NCBI GenBank assembly: GCA_008360955.1
Contig: LUCM01000660.1
Location: 97,180 to 161,179, forward strand
From: Fasciolopsis buskii
Taxonomy: Eukaryota; Platyhelminthes; Trematoda; Plagiorchiida; Fasciolidae
Direction: 5' to 3'
DNA: 64,000 nucleotides
Within the stretch, counting starts at the first letter, position 1. Each line of letters begins with the position of its first letter. Of this stretch, positions 1-9,405 are shown one piece after another. Below the pieces are notes generated by a model. That model saw only the letters and a program-made list of their open reading frames with translations, was not told the DNA's origin and ran no database searches. The position numbers and the translations under genes are program-made.

Positions 1-641
1 TGAAACATCTGCTCTAATTCGGCCGCAAATCCACAGTGGATTCTATTACGCGACCACTATCTCCATTTTTCACCAACTTTAGTGAGAAAAACGAAATCGA
101 GCAGATAAAAAGCCCGTTTATTAATCAAAACCAAATAGCTCATGTTAGTCTCCGATGAGCGGTACCCACTGAGGGATTATTCTGCCACTTAATTCGGTCC
201 CTCGGCACTCACCGACTTTCTGATATGGCTTTATTGCTGCGCTTATCGATTTCCACAACACGTACGAAGTCGTCGCAGCTGTGTTGGTATCTGATCCGTC
301 TAGGAGTTTGACTAGTCAATGCCCACTACATTTACAGTACTTGCAGCCGCTTCAGGAAGAACTGAAATGCACTGATTTATACGGAACCAATCCGAATGAT
401 TCCCAATGTCTTATGCGGCACACGCTTTTCGCTAATCCACTTTCATTAACCAAAACTCTGCCTTTAACGAGCCCCTAGAATATGGGTTAAACATACACAG
501 CGATTCCTCGAAAATTACCACTGAGCACATTGAGAAAACACAAGTTGGCGAACAAGCTCGTTTTCAGTGATTCGTACTCATGCCATTACATCACTACATA
601 TATCTTGACATCTGTGTACTCAACCCCTCGACTAAAACTAA
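1..641. other. Unassigned sequence upstream of Penelope-like fragment
   Basis: No protein family, RNA gene or repeat is recognised here. The only open frame of note (281-478, plus) is 65 codons with no familiar motif. The similarity of the downstream element to Penelope-like reverse transcriptases starts just after a TAA at 639-641, so this stretch is probably flanking DNA or an unrecognisable older part of the element. Confidence 0.4.
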
Positions 642-1649
642 ACAAATTTGAAATTCACAACAGAGATGGAGCTAAACAGTGAAATAGCTTTCTTAGATGT
701 ACGACTAAGTCGTCGAGAAGACGGCTCAATTCGGCGATCAGTACACAGGAAAGCCACATGGAATGGGCAATACATCAACTTCCACAGCTTTGTACCTCTT
801 AATGTGAAGAGGAACTTACTTAGATGTCTGATTGCCAGGACAAAATAAAGAATATGCACAGAAGATACTCTTGAAGCTGAACTGCAGACGCTCAGAAGAG
901 TATTCACTGAAAATGGTTTCCCAATTAGATTAATCGACAAGATGTTGGAGACAGAACAGGAAGTTCCTAGGAGGGCGACGGTGGAGAGAAAGCCGGTATA
1001 CATATCTCTGCCATTCAAAGGTGACACGCTAGCAGAAATAGCACGACGAAGACTGACTGGTGCTATCAATAAGACATTCTACGCAGCCAAGCTTCGTATC
1101 CTGTTCAAATCCCGCCCCGTAGTGTCATTATGGTTGAAAGACAAAGTCCCTGATTCTGCAGCCTCGTTTTGTATCTATTCATTCACATGTTCCTGTGGGA
1201 CAATGTACATCGGCCGCACGACCAGGCGCTTGTCTGAACGCATCCGTGAGCACCACCCGGCATGGTTAGGCACTGGAACAATTAAGTCACTTAATAGCGC
1301 AGTGGTTTCACATCTAGCACAGACTAACCACACCGTGAATGTGACGCAAGCTTTCCGGACCCTGTATAAGGTCAGAGGTCAACAATCCAGGTTGACAAAG
1401 TGTCGCCTCTTGAGCACTGCGGAAGCTGTCGCAATCCGTCTTCACAGTCCTCCACTTTGTTCTCAAAAACAATTTGTGGTTGCGCTTCAACTCCCTTGGC
1501 TCACCCCCCGTCCCAATACTTCCTATAGTGGAAATATTTTGTCAAGATATACACAGCGATCCTCATCATTTACCGATTGCATTCCGATTAGATATGTTCC
1601 TCCTGGTTCCCCTTTCCGACTGCCATGGAGCGATTACACTGAAAAATAG
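642..1649 (+). mobile_element. 5'-truncated Penelope-like retroelement (PLE)
   Basis: The segment carries the end of a PLE reverse transcriptase followed by the GIY-YIG endonuclease, the domain order that defines endonuclease-bearing Penelope-like elements. The catalytic fingers and palm of the reverse transcriptase are missing, so the copy is 5' truncated, a common state for PLE insertions. I could not find the terminal repeats that many PLEs carry, nor a clear 3' boundary after the stop at 1649. It lies on the plus strand upstream of an unrelated LINE. Confidence 0.8.
642..1649 (+). pseudogene. PLE polyprotein fragment: RT C-terminus + GIY-YIG endonuclease, one premature stop
   Basis: A single reading frame runs from about 642 to 1649, interrupted only by a TAA at 846-848. 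The first part (642-845) reads NLKFTTEME..IAFLDV..R..DGSI..SV.RK.T..GQYINFHS, matching the conserved PLE segment after the catalytic palm. The frame continues after the stop with a typical linker (EDTLEAELQTL...ENGFP). The nuclease follows: a C-x-C pair just before MYIGRT (Tyr codon at 1206), then an R-x-L-S-x-R-I-R-E-H helix, a conserved His in SAVVSHL and the catalytic Glu in the TAEAVAI segment (about 1422). All expected GIY-YIG positions are therefore present. In intact PLEs this domain nicks the target for target-primed reverse transcription. Non-functional here because of the truncation and stop. Confidence 0.8.
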
Positions 1650-4584
1650 CAGGAGTGACCAAGTTATGTTGGGCTTCTAAAAGACCAGTTTACCGTTATT
1701 TTATCCAGGTTTGCATTGCATTAACCACTAAAGTAAATGCCTAAACAACAAAATCTTGAGCTAGGCAAGTCAGCAGCCATCGAATCATATTTTGTTGAGT
1801 TGCCTAAAGCATCGATGTTGGAGCCGATTCACCTACTGACTGGATCCACAAATTCTGCTTATCCAGTCTTCAGTTTGGGCTCATTAACCTCTCTCTCGCC
1901 CTTGACTTAAGTTGAGGCACCCTGATTTTAGCAAAATAAACGTGACCATCAATGAGATAAGCTCTCAGACGCACTTTCTTTGAGATTCTGGAGGTCTAAG
2001 TTAACGAAGCCCCAACACAGAGTAGACTGCAGGAGAATGAAGATAAATGTAAGATAAGTGAAGGTTATTGGTTGCATGGTGGTACTGAAATAGAGCCGGT
2101 ACGAAATACATAAGAAGGCAAAACAAAACAGAAGTCTCGGGAGTTAGCAGAAGCTCAAAGCAAGAAATTTTAGGTGCACCTAATCGAGCGAAAATATGCA
2201 AATATCGCCTGCGGTAAAAAAGTCGCCTATGGATGTCACAATAGAGAGTCAACGGCTGGGACACATAACAGAGAAAATAATGGCCAGAAAGAGACAATCA
2301 TCTCCAAAATAAAAACGGCACCATAGAAGCCTGGTACTATATGGCTAGAAGGCTCTGGGTTTTGTCTTCACGATAGCGTCAGGCAGTAAAACTCAGTTCA
2401 GCGTGAGAAAATAAACACGTGCCAAGTGAGCCCTTGCATACATTCGGTAAGCGCTGGGGAACAGAACCATAACATGATGGTAGAGCGCAAAACAAATTCG
2501 TTGGCAGTGGCATGGTTGCAGAATTTCTGATCCAAGGAACATATCATTTGGATTACTAGGCCATAAGCTATCATCACTGTAATCCACTTTGAGGCGACTA
2601 CGCCAACAGCATCCATGCAATCGAGTCGAACAACCGTAAGATTCTATATTGGTTAGAAATCTCTCCAAATGTGCCCTCGTAAGATTGCTGCAGTAGTTTG
2701 AACACCAAGTTAACATGGATAAATTGGTGCAAACAAATTTTGAGTTTGGTCGGAAGGGGTAAATGAATTTGTACTGAAGCGGAAGACCGTTTGTGTACAC
2801 CGAGTGAGTGAAAGCTCTTTGGGCAAAGAATCTCCAAGGTAAAAGCAAGTTCTTCGGCGGAAAATTGGACGTCTGTTATCAAGCAAGTTCGAACGCCGAT
2901 TAGGACTACCAGCAATATTTCGCAGCGTTAGAAAGTCACAAGATATATGATAGCCTTCCGATTTGACGATGAGAATGTACGGCTAAACTGTTCAATTATG
3001 AATGTTAAGAGCTTACGTGGATACGCTCCTTAGCCAGCATACTGGTGGCCCGAGACAACGAACCGAACTGAAGTTTGTAAGATCGACTGTCTTAAAGCGG
3101 TTCGCGTATTGCGTTTGCTTGCGGTTAGCTGTTATGACCACTTGGGAGTCACTCTTACGCGACACCGTACGATTAGAACACTGAAAACCGAAACAATCGA
3201 CCAGTACAACGAAAGGACAGTCGGAAATGGTAAGGGGTTGAGCAAATTTGATAGCAGCGTGCAAACGAAGCGTGAGCGAAGAAAATGAAAATAGGAGCTG
3301 CGCTGGACAGTCACCGTTCGGTTAAAAAACGATTCAGAACTACGAATCCATGTTCCACTACAAATTATTGCCTTTGGACAGTCGTTACGGTAGAATTACA
3401 CCTGTGAATTAAATCATTGGCGAACTGTGAGATAAAGTATAATTATCTGGTTTCCCGTGTTGAATGATGATCAGCCGTACAATAAAATGCACACTTTTAA
3501 CCGACCTGCCGACCAAGGAATTTTGGTTCATCTCTTCTGCGTTCACAGCTATCGGGAATGGTTATTATTTGATGCGTCAGAAACTGGAACAACAGTACCA
3601 AATGTTAGATATGCGCATCTGGAGTCGATGGCATAATTAGTACGTCATAAGTGTAGATACGAATGAAGCACTGTCACTGATAAACAAATGGACTGCCTGA
3701 GAAGCATTATGCAATCTGAATGGCATGGGTAGGAACTCAAGTAGACAAAAAGTTGCCGCTGCAACGATTTCTCGACTTATTAAGCAGCGACGGATTTTAG
3801 AAAGCACAATCATCCCATGAAATGACGAAGTAGTGTTATGTACATGGCTTATCAGACCGGTGCGAAAAAGGACAACCACACTAGTTGCTCGACATTTACT
3901 ACGTAATCCCCAACGTAGGCTGCCTTAGTTTAGAGCCTTGTCCAAGAAGCGTAAGGGACACTGGGGGATCCCTTGAGTGTCGATTTTTGTACATTAGCAG
4001 ATCTGACAAACTGCAGTTTGGCTGTCCACTATATCTGGCCAGATAGTTGTGTCAAAGCTGAGAAACTCCGAAATCACCCAAAAGAATAGGAATTTCACTT
4101 ACAGGAAAGCCTGCGGGCCTAATATATGACCAACAGCTATTCTGCTGATTTTGGACGCTGGTTCTGTACCCACTCAATAGTGTTCGTAATCTCTAGGGTT
4201 TTACAGGCATTGCTTATCATCTTGTTATATTTTTGTCCACGCGCGCCCTTTGCTGTCTGCACTAAAATTCTGCGTCATCGTTATTTCGCTGTTTTTTTTG
4301 TCGGATATTTGGTTCGATTTTGGCTTCCATTCGCCGCTACACTTGCTCGGAAATATTGCTGCTTAAAAACCTTAATATTTCTCAACACGGACTGGGATCA
4401 CACACGGCTACACCTCAAAGATCATATTCATCTAAGTGAGGCAATCGTGATGGCTGGAAGGCAGTTCTTAAATGTACCCTTCCGGCTAAGGTGTCCATTC
4501 CGGCATTGATGAGTACCAACATATGTTCTCTGATTACGAAAATTTCGGACCTGCCCTTCGCACTCTAATCACCGGTCCACGTTC
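1650..4584. other. Unassigned, no recognisable genes
   Basis: This ~2.9 kb stretch has short open frames on both strands (for example minus 2393-2848 and plus 4126-4509). None shows a motif, signal or repeat family I can name. The longest, 151 codons on the minus strand, overlaps two other minus-strand frames, and I cannot tell whether it is real. Composition is moderately AT-rich. Probably old, unrecognisable repeat or intergenic DNA. Confidence 0.4.
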
Positions 4585-5337
4585 ACACTTATCTTCTGCA
4601 AACAAGAATCGTAGCTGAACCCGGATGTCACTGACTCATTAGCATCGATAGACAGCATCAGGCTCCATTGGCAGGATAGAGCTTCGGACAAGAAGAAGAG
4701 AGCCGGTGGGGCAACATACATATACTCCTGGTTCGGCAAATCCGAAGTTATTTATACGTACTTGCTGAAGGGAATTGACTGTCTCGTGACAAAGTGTTAT
4801 CCTAGGTTTTCTCCACATACCAGTACAATCATAATGAATTTATATATTGCCTCTTTTAACCTGCAAAACAATATCACATCTTTTTCCGACTGTTTTCTAG
4901 CAGTCATTGTTCTTCTTCCTGAGGACAGTTCGCTTATTAGTGTAAGTGATTTCAATCATCCATCTACCCTACCACTGTCTGCGTTTGACCTGACTGACCC
5001 CTGCGTTTCTCTCACCAGAGGCTGCTCCATTTTAGATAGGGTTATTACCAACCACCTTGATTTATTTTCCCTGAAACAGTGTGTTCCAGTCTCAAGTAGT
5101 GATCATTGTTTGCTTTTATTTAAAAGCCTAAGATATACTCTAGGTCAGCCTTCCATTCCTTCGGGCAAACATCTAGTCAGAGTTCGACTCCGTAACTTTT
5201 CACAGAACAGTCTTATTCTTCTTCAGGAATCCTTTTCACTCGCATCTGCTTGCTTCTGTTTTGATCCCCTACTCAATAGCAATGTCAAATTTTTCACAGA
5301 GACGGCCAACGCAGTCTTGGATATTTGCTATCTTTAA
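4585..5337 (+). pseudogene. LINE endonuclease domain (degenerate)
   Basis: The frame reads QES*LNPDVTDSLASID, corresponding to the conserved endonuclease motif ETWL followed by a residue run; the Trp codon has become TAG at 4612-4614. Further on come DRASDKKKRAGGATYIYS (the Asp-Arg...Gly-Gly loop), then SVSDFNHPS (normally GDFNHP; the Gly is replaced) around 4945-4975, then DRVITN and SSSDHCLL (the terminal Ser-Asp-His catalytic motif, about 5090-5115). In intact elements this nuclease nicks the target DNA. A TAA at 5335 ends the open frame, but homology carries on in the same frame into the linker before the reverse transcriptase. Confidence 0.75.
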
Positions 5338-6819
5338 GATACACTATTCGTCTCAAATGGCCGTATCTCCAACCAGAAAATGAAATCCTTAAGAAGACCC
5401 AAGGAGCACTTCTAAACACCCCGTAATAACTCAAGCGTGAGGTATATTTCCAACCTAATAAAAGCGGAAATCAAACGCATCGACACTACATTCGCCAGCC
5501 AACTCTTGACTGGCAACAACAATCGATTCCTATGGCAAGCCATTCGATTGTTGTGTGGGAAGAAGAAATATGTGAAATGTTCTGCGAATGTCGACAGCAT
5601 TAATTGTGCTTTCATCCATCATTCCACTTATGCCCCAGTCATATTTGGTCAGGGTGACGATACGGCAGTTACGAGTTTTTTTTCTAGAGAAGAGGTGCTC
5701 GACCTTCTACGCACTACTAAAACTACCACAGAGGTTGGTCCTGACAATCTGTCCTCAGCTCTTTTAAGGCATGGTGCTGTGGCTCTGACCGACGCATTTG
5801 CATCCCTGATTAACTCATCATTAAACTCGTCTTCCATCCCTGACTGTTAGAGATCAGTCACTACTATTCTCATCCCTAAATCTAGCAGTTCTAGTGCTTT
5901 GGCAAAACGTTTTCGCCCCATCGCCTTAACATCTTCTGGTCTTAAACTGACGGGGCGTGCTATACTTGTGCGCCTGCGTTCTTCTATGTATCCTCGTGGC
6001 GACCCACTTCAGTTTGCCCATAAATCTAATAGGTCCACTTTGGACGCTGTCGCATCTCTCGATCACCACATTTGTAATCCCTTAAATGCATCAATGAAAT
6101 CCGTCCGTTGCGCATTTCCAGACTATTTGTCAGCATTTTATTCTGTTCCACGATCTCTTTTACTTCACAAACTTCAAACATTTTGTTGTTACAGGCCTTT
6201 TTAGCATGACTGGCTGATTAGTTTACTGAACGAACCCAGTGCACGCGAATAGAGGACAAAACTTCAAAACCGTTGATTGACAACTCAGGAGTACTTCACG
6301 ATGCTGTTCTATCAGCATTTCTGTTCTGTACTTACATCAGCGACTTGGTAACTAATTCCTCTTGTTACCTGTTTAAGTATGCTAATGATGTTGCCCTCTC
6401 CCAAACCGTTTCGAACAACGATGATTTTCGAAGCTTTTCCAACAACCTATCTTCTGTTAACGATTTCTCTGCACGAGCTGGTTTAAATCTCAACACATCT
6501 AAATGTTCCGAATGTCTGCTCTCTCTCTCTCTCCCTCGGTCAGCCTACCCACCCAAAACGTCTTCCATCAACTCAAGAGCTCTTACCAGGGTTGATTCTG
6601 TGAAATATCTAGGGGTTACCATTGATAAAAATCTGAAGTGGACTTCTTACATTTCTGCCCGTGTAAAGAGTCTCCGACGGTTGTCATTTCAAATCAGGAA
6701 GCTTCGGTACTACAAGGTGAAACAAAGCACAATCTCCCGATTTGTATGCCAGCGTGTTTCTCCAATCCTTCTTTACTGTTCTGCTGTTATTTTTCCAGGT
6801 TTACTTAAAAAAGACTAAA
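5338..6819 (+). pseudogene. LINE reverse transcriptase (degenerate, YADD changed to YAND)
   Basis: Non-LTR reverse transcriptase motifs appear in order: VGPDNLSSALL (5735-5770); PDC*RSVTTILIPK, where TAG at 5848 replaces an expected Trp; KRFRPIALTS (about 5905); DPLQFAHKSNRSTLDA (about 6002); FPDYLSAFYSVPR (motif A, Asp kept, about 6118). After a frameshift near 6228 come GVLHDAVLSAFLF (normally GxPQGxxLSPxLF) and KYANDVALS, where codon 6384-6386 encodes Asn instead of the first catalytic Asp of the YADD box (6378-6389). The C-terminal VKYLGVTIDKNLKW segment follows near 6600. The Asp change alone should abolish polymerisation, so this is a dead copy. Confidence 0.8.
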
Positions 6820-7231
6820 ATTCCTCGCCAGGGGCTATCAGTTATTAGCCACGTGTCCTTCATAACACTAACTGAATTGTCCCTAAATCTATGTGAGCAG
6901 CAGTTATTCTTTCAGATCCCACGCATCCTCTGCGCAACGACCTTTCAAAGTGCCGCTCTCATATTTCAACTGATCAGCCTTTCGTTTAATACCCTCTAGA
7001 ACCAATATCTATAGGAACTCCACTGTCCCATATTTAGCACGCATTTTAACAAACCGTGACGATGTTTTAGCCGAATTCCTGAGCAACCTATCATAATGTG
7101 CTATGATCATTCCGCGAAGGATTTTTCAAATTTTTACAAGGTAATGACTGCACAAGTTTTTCCAATTTTCTTTTTCACCCTCACGTTTTTTGACTGAAAT
7201 GCGATATTATTTTTTGTACGCAAAAGTCTAT

Positions 7232-7265
7232 GCAATACGACACAATACAATACAATACAATACAG
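7232..7265 (+). repeat. (ACAAT)n tail of the upstream LINE
   Basis: Four perfect ACAAT units (7242-7261) are preceded by degenerate units. They lie about 410 bp after the reverse transcriptase stop codon and in the right place to be the simple-repeat 3' end made during target-primed reverse transcription. This sets the 3' boundary of the 4.6-7.27 kb element. Confidence 0.65.
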
Positions 7266-7268
7266 CAC

Positions 7269-7745
7269 AGCAAAATTTACTTTTCCTGCTTCGAGTGGCG
7301 GCCCGGCTGTTGTAATTCATTCAAAGTCCTTTCGCGCTTATATTGAGTGGTTGCTTTTGGCTATCACTTGGTGTGTTTTTTCATATATTCTCTTGTAAGA
7401 CCTTTGTGTAGGTGAATTTTACATATTTTTAATTCGTTTATTTTGGTCAATGTTGTTTGACTATTGTTTCCTCTTGTATTACCTAAAACAGGATTTGCAT
7501 GGGTTCTCACAGTCCACAAGTTAGAGGAAACTGCTATAAATAAAGAAGAGTACTTTGTTTGGTTCAATTCCTTTACCTAGCAGCGCCAATTGCGCTGCTA
7601 GCAGCGGTAATTGCTTTTATCTTTTCTGAAGGAAAATCTTTCATCATCAATGAGAGCACGAGATGTCAGGGCGATGACTACATGTTCCATGGCAAATTTA
7701 CCCATGGTTCGTTTTCATTAACAATTGATTAGGACCGGGAATCGT
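7269..7745. other. Spacer between LINE tail and transposase relic
   Basis: No coding motif is recognised. If the transposase relic belongs to a DNA transposon, its left terminal inverted repeat and 5' UTR should lie here. I see a CACTTGGTGTG stretch near 7366 that could be a decayed CACTA-type end, but without a matching right end this is not supported. Confidence 0.3.
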
Positions 7746-9405
7746 CGCTTGAAGATCGCGATGAACCTTCTGAGCCGGCGTCTGACGCATGGGCAGTTGC
7801 GGGTCAGTTTGGTATTCAAGGGGGGGAGGCTGACAGTCAAGAGTCAGTGCTCTTCCGTGGGGTCTTAGGATGTTAAGGCACGACATTCCTAAGGACTCCA
7901 GAACGTTGCTCGGAACATCGCAACAAATGACAATAGGGAGGGTTCTTGGCAGCGATCATGTACATTTTGGGCTTGAAGAGCTTATTCAGATGGCCTTGGG
8001 GGATCCAACAACATACAACTGCGAAGATGTTCATTTTTAAGTATACGTTGATGGCTTAGCACCATTTGCAGGGTCATCTTGGAAGCCGTGGCCGATTTTG
8101 TGCAATGCAGTGAAGCCCTATTCACAAATCATCTTGGTAGGATTATATTACGGCAAATTTAAACCGCTGGATGTGAAGTCGTGTCTGGATGACATTATGG
8201 TAGAACTACAAGGTTTACTTTTCCGAGGAATGTGTTTTCGCAAAAACAGCCGTTTGTGAGAGTTATGCTACAGTGTTTTGGCAGATGTACCAATCAGGTC
8301 TTTCATTAAGCAAACGAAGCTTCACAGTAAGTACTTCAGCGGCTTTCGCTGCACACAACGCGGAGTTAGTACCACTCGCTGTCCGGTATTTCCATCGAAC
8401 AAAGGGGTGGCAATAAATTATCACGATTTTCGATTGCGAAAGCAAAATGAATTTCTTAACGGTTCGCTGCCATTTGAGGGTCTCCAGATCGACACGATAA
8501 ATGCATTTTCGTTGGATTATATGAACGCTATTTGGCTGGCAATTATGAAACGCCTAATATATATATGGCACAAGGGCGGAGTGAACAAGCGAATATCCGT
8601 AGGACCAACTCACATGCGGATCGTTGACTAAAGTCTGTCGACTGTGCGCCAAATCATCCCTCATGAGTTGCCACGAGAATGCGGGCCGTTATCTGAAGCC
8701 GCTTGTTTTATAGCTAAGACCAATTGCCCTCAAAGGCATAGTTCTAAACAGCATGTCCGGCAATTTTTTTGAATTCTCAAAGTTCACATACATTGTGGGA
8801 AGCTAAAAATGACACTTTCACTATTTTCAGTATATAATGAAGAATGTATGGAATGTTTTTATGTACGGAGGAAGGGAAGTGGTACTGAAAGCTCACAGTT
8901 GAATCCACCTGCCAAATGACATAAAAGTCTTCGGTCATTTGAAGAATTTCTCTTCGTTTTCCTCCGAACCGTTTATCCAAGTCACTCGTCAAGGTGTGAC
9001 TTCAAGAAACATGGTCGCGCAGCAACTACTCCGTCGAGTAAAGGATAACTCGTCGGAAGCTAGCTTATACGACAGGTCAAAGATACTTAACGACACTGTG
9101 TCATGCAGCCCACGCCGGTTGCCCTCACGCACCTCACATGTGAATTTCGGAGGCATATCATTACGAAAGAGGGGCCGGGCAGTGTCATCTTGGTAACTGA
9201 CCGTTGTCCATTGGCAACAAGCATAAGTGGTAACCGTATATTAATGAGGTCATTTACAAAAGCTAACAATTTTTCTTGGTCGTTTCCTTCGTCAGACATC
9301 CGCATTCTTCAGTCTCCTGAATTGGACGCTATCGTTGATATCACAGTGCACAGTGCAAAGCGGTGTTGTTGCCACACGGATGCAGTTGGTACAAATAACA
9401 CTTAG
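7746..9405 (+). pseudogene. En/Spm (CACTA)-like DNA transposase, near-complete but frameshifted
   Basis: Successive plus-strand segments match the animal relatives of the plant tnp2/CACTA transposase. They are: an acidic N-terminus (DRDEPSEPASDAWAV, about 7754); HDIPKDSRTLLGTS (about 7880); VHFGLEELIQ; VYVDGLAPFAGSSWKPWP (8041, normally NVDGLPLFKSS..WP); VGLYYGKFKPLDV; ADVPIRSFIKQTKLHS (8280, normally DAPARAF..); CTQRGV; LPFEGLQIDTINAFSLDYMN (about 8470, normally FPLDYMH); IMKRLIYIW. Then IHLPNDIKVFGHLKNFSSF (about 8905), QQLLRRVKDN, and a C-terminal segment to 9405. Stops or shifts occur at 8038, 8251, about 8630 and between 8880 and 9110. In active elements it cuts and pastes DNA. Family identity is by memory of motifs; superfamily placement is less certain than transposase identity. 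Terminal inverted repeats were not located. Confidence 0.65.

Larger units (their letters stand above)
4585..7268 (+). mobile_element. CR1/L2-type non-LTR retrotransposon, plus strand, decayed
   Basis: The element contains an apurinic-like endonuclease, a non-LTR reverse transcriptase, a ~410 bp 3' UTR and a short pentamer tail, in the order expected for a LINE of the Jockey superfamily (CR1/L2 group by protein wording; the exact clade needs a phylogeny). No ORF1 and no endonuclease start are visible, so it is 5' truncated. Coding runs in one frame from about 4585 to 6204 with stops at 4612, 5335, 5413 and 5848, then shifts frame near 6228 and continues to 6819. It ends at the ACAAT repeat near 7265. 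Confidence 0.8.

Noticed and set aside
638..1069. 143-codon open frame on the minus strand
   Set aside because: It is antisense to the Penelope-like coding frame, which has clear family motifs.
2393..2915. Overlapping minus-strand frames (151 and 105 codons)
   Set aside because: No motif fits a transposase, reverse transcriptase or cellular domain, and the two frames compete. Not reported as a gene.
6517..6537. (TC)n run as an independent microsatellite
   Set aside because: It lies inside the reverse transcriptase coding frame of the 4.6 kb LINE and encodes Leu-Ser repeats there; not an independent feature.
7360..7380. CACTTGGTGTG as a CACTA terminal inverted repeat
   Set aside because: No matching inverted copy was found to the right of the transposase relic, and short CAC matches are common.
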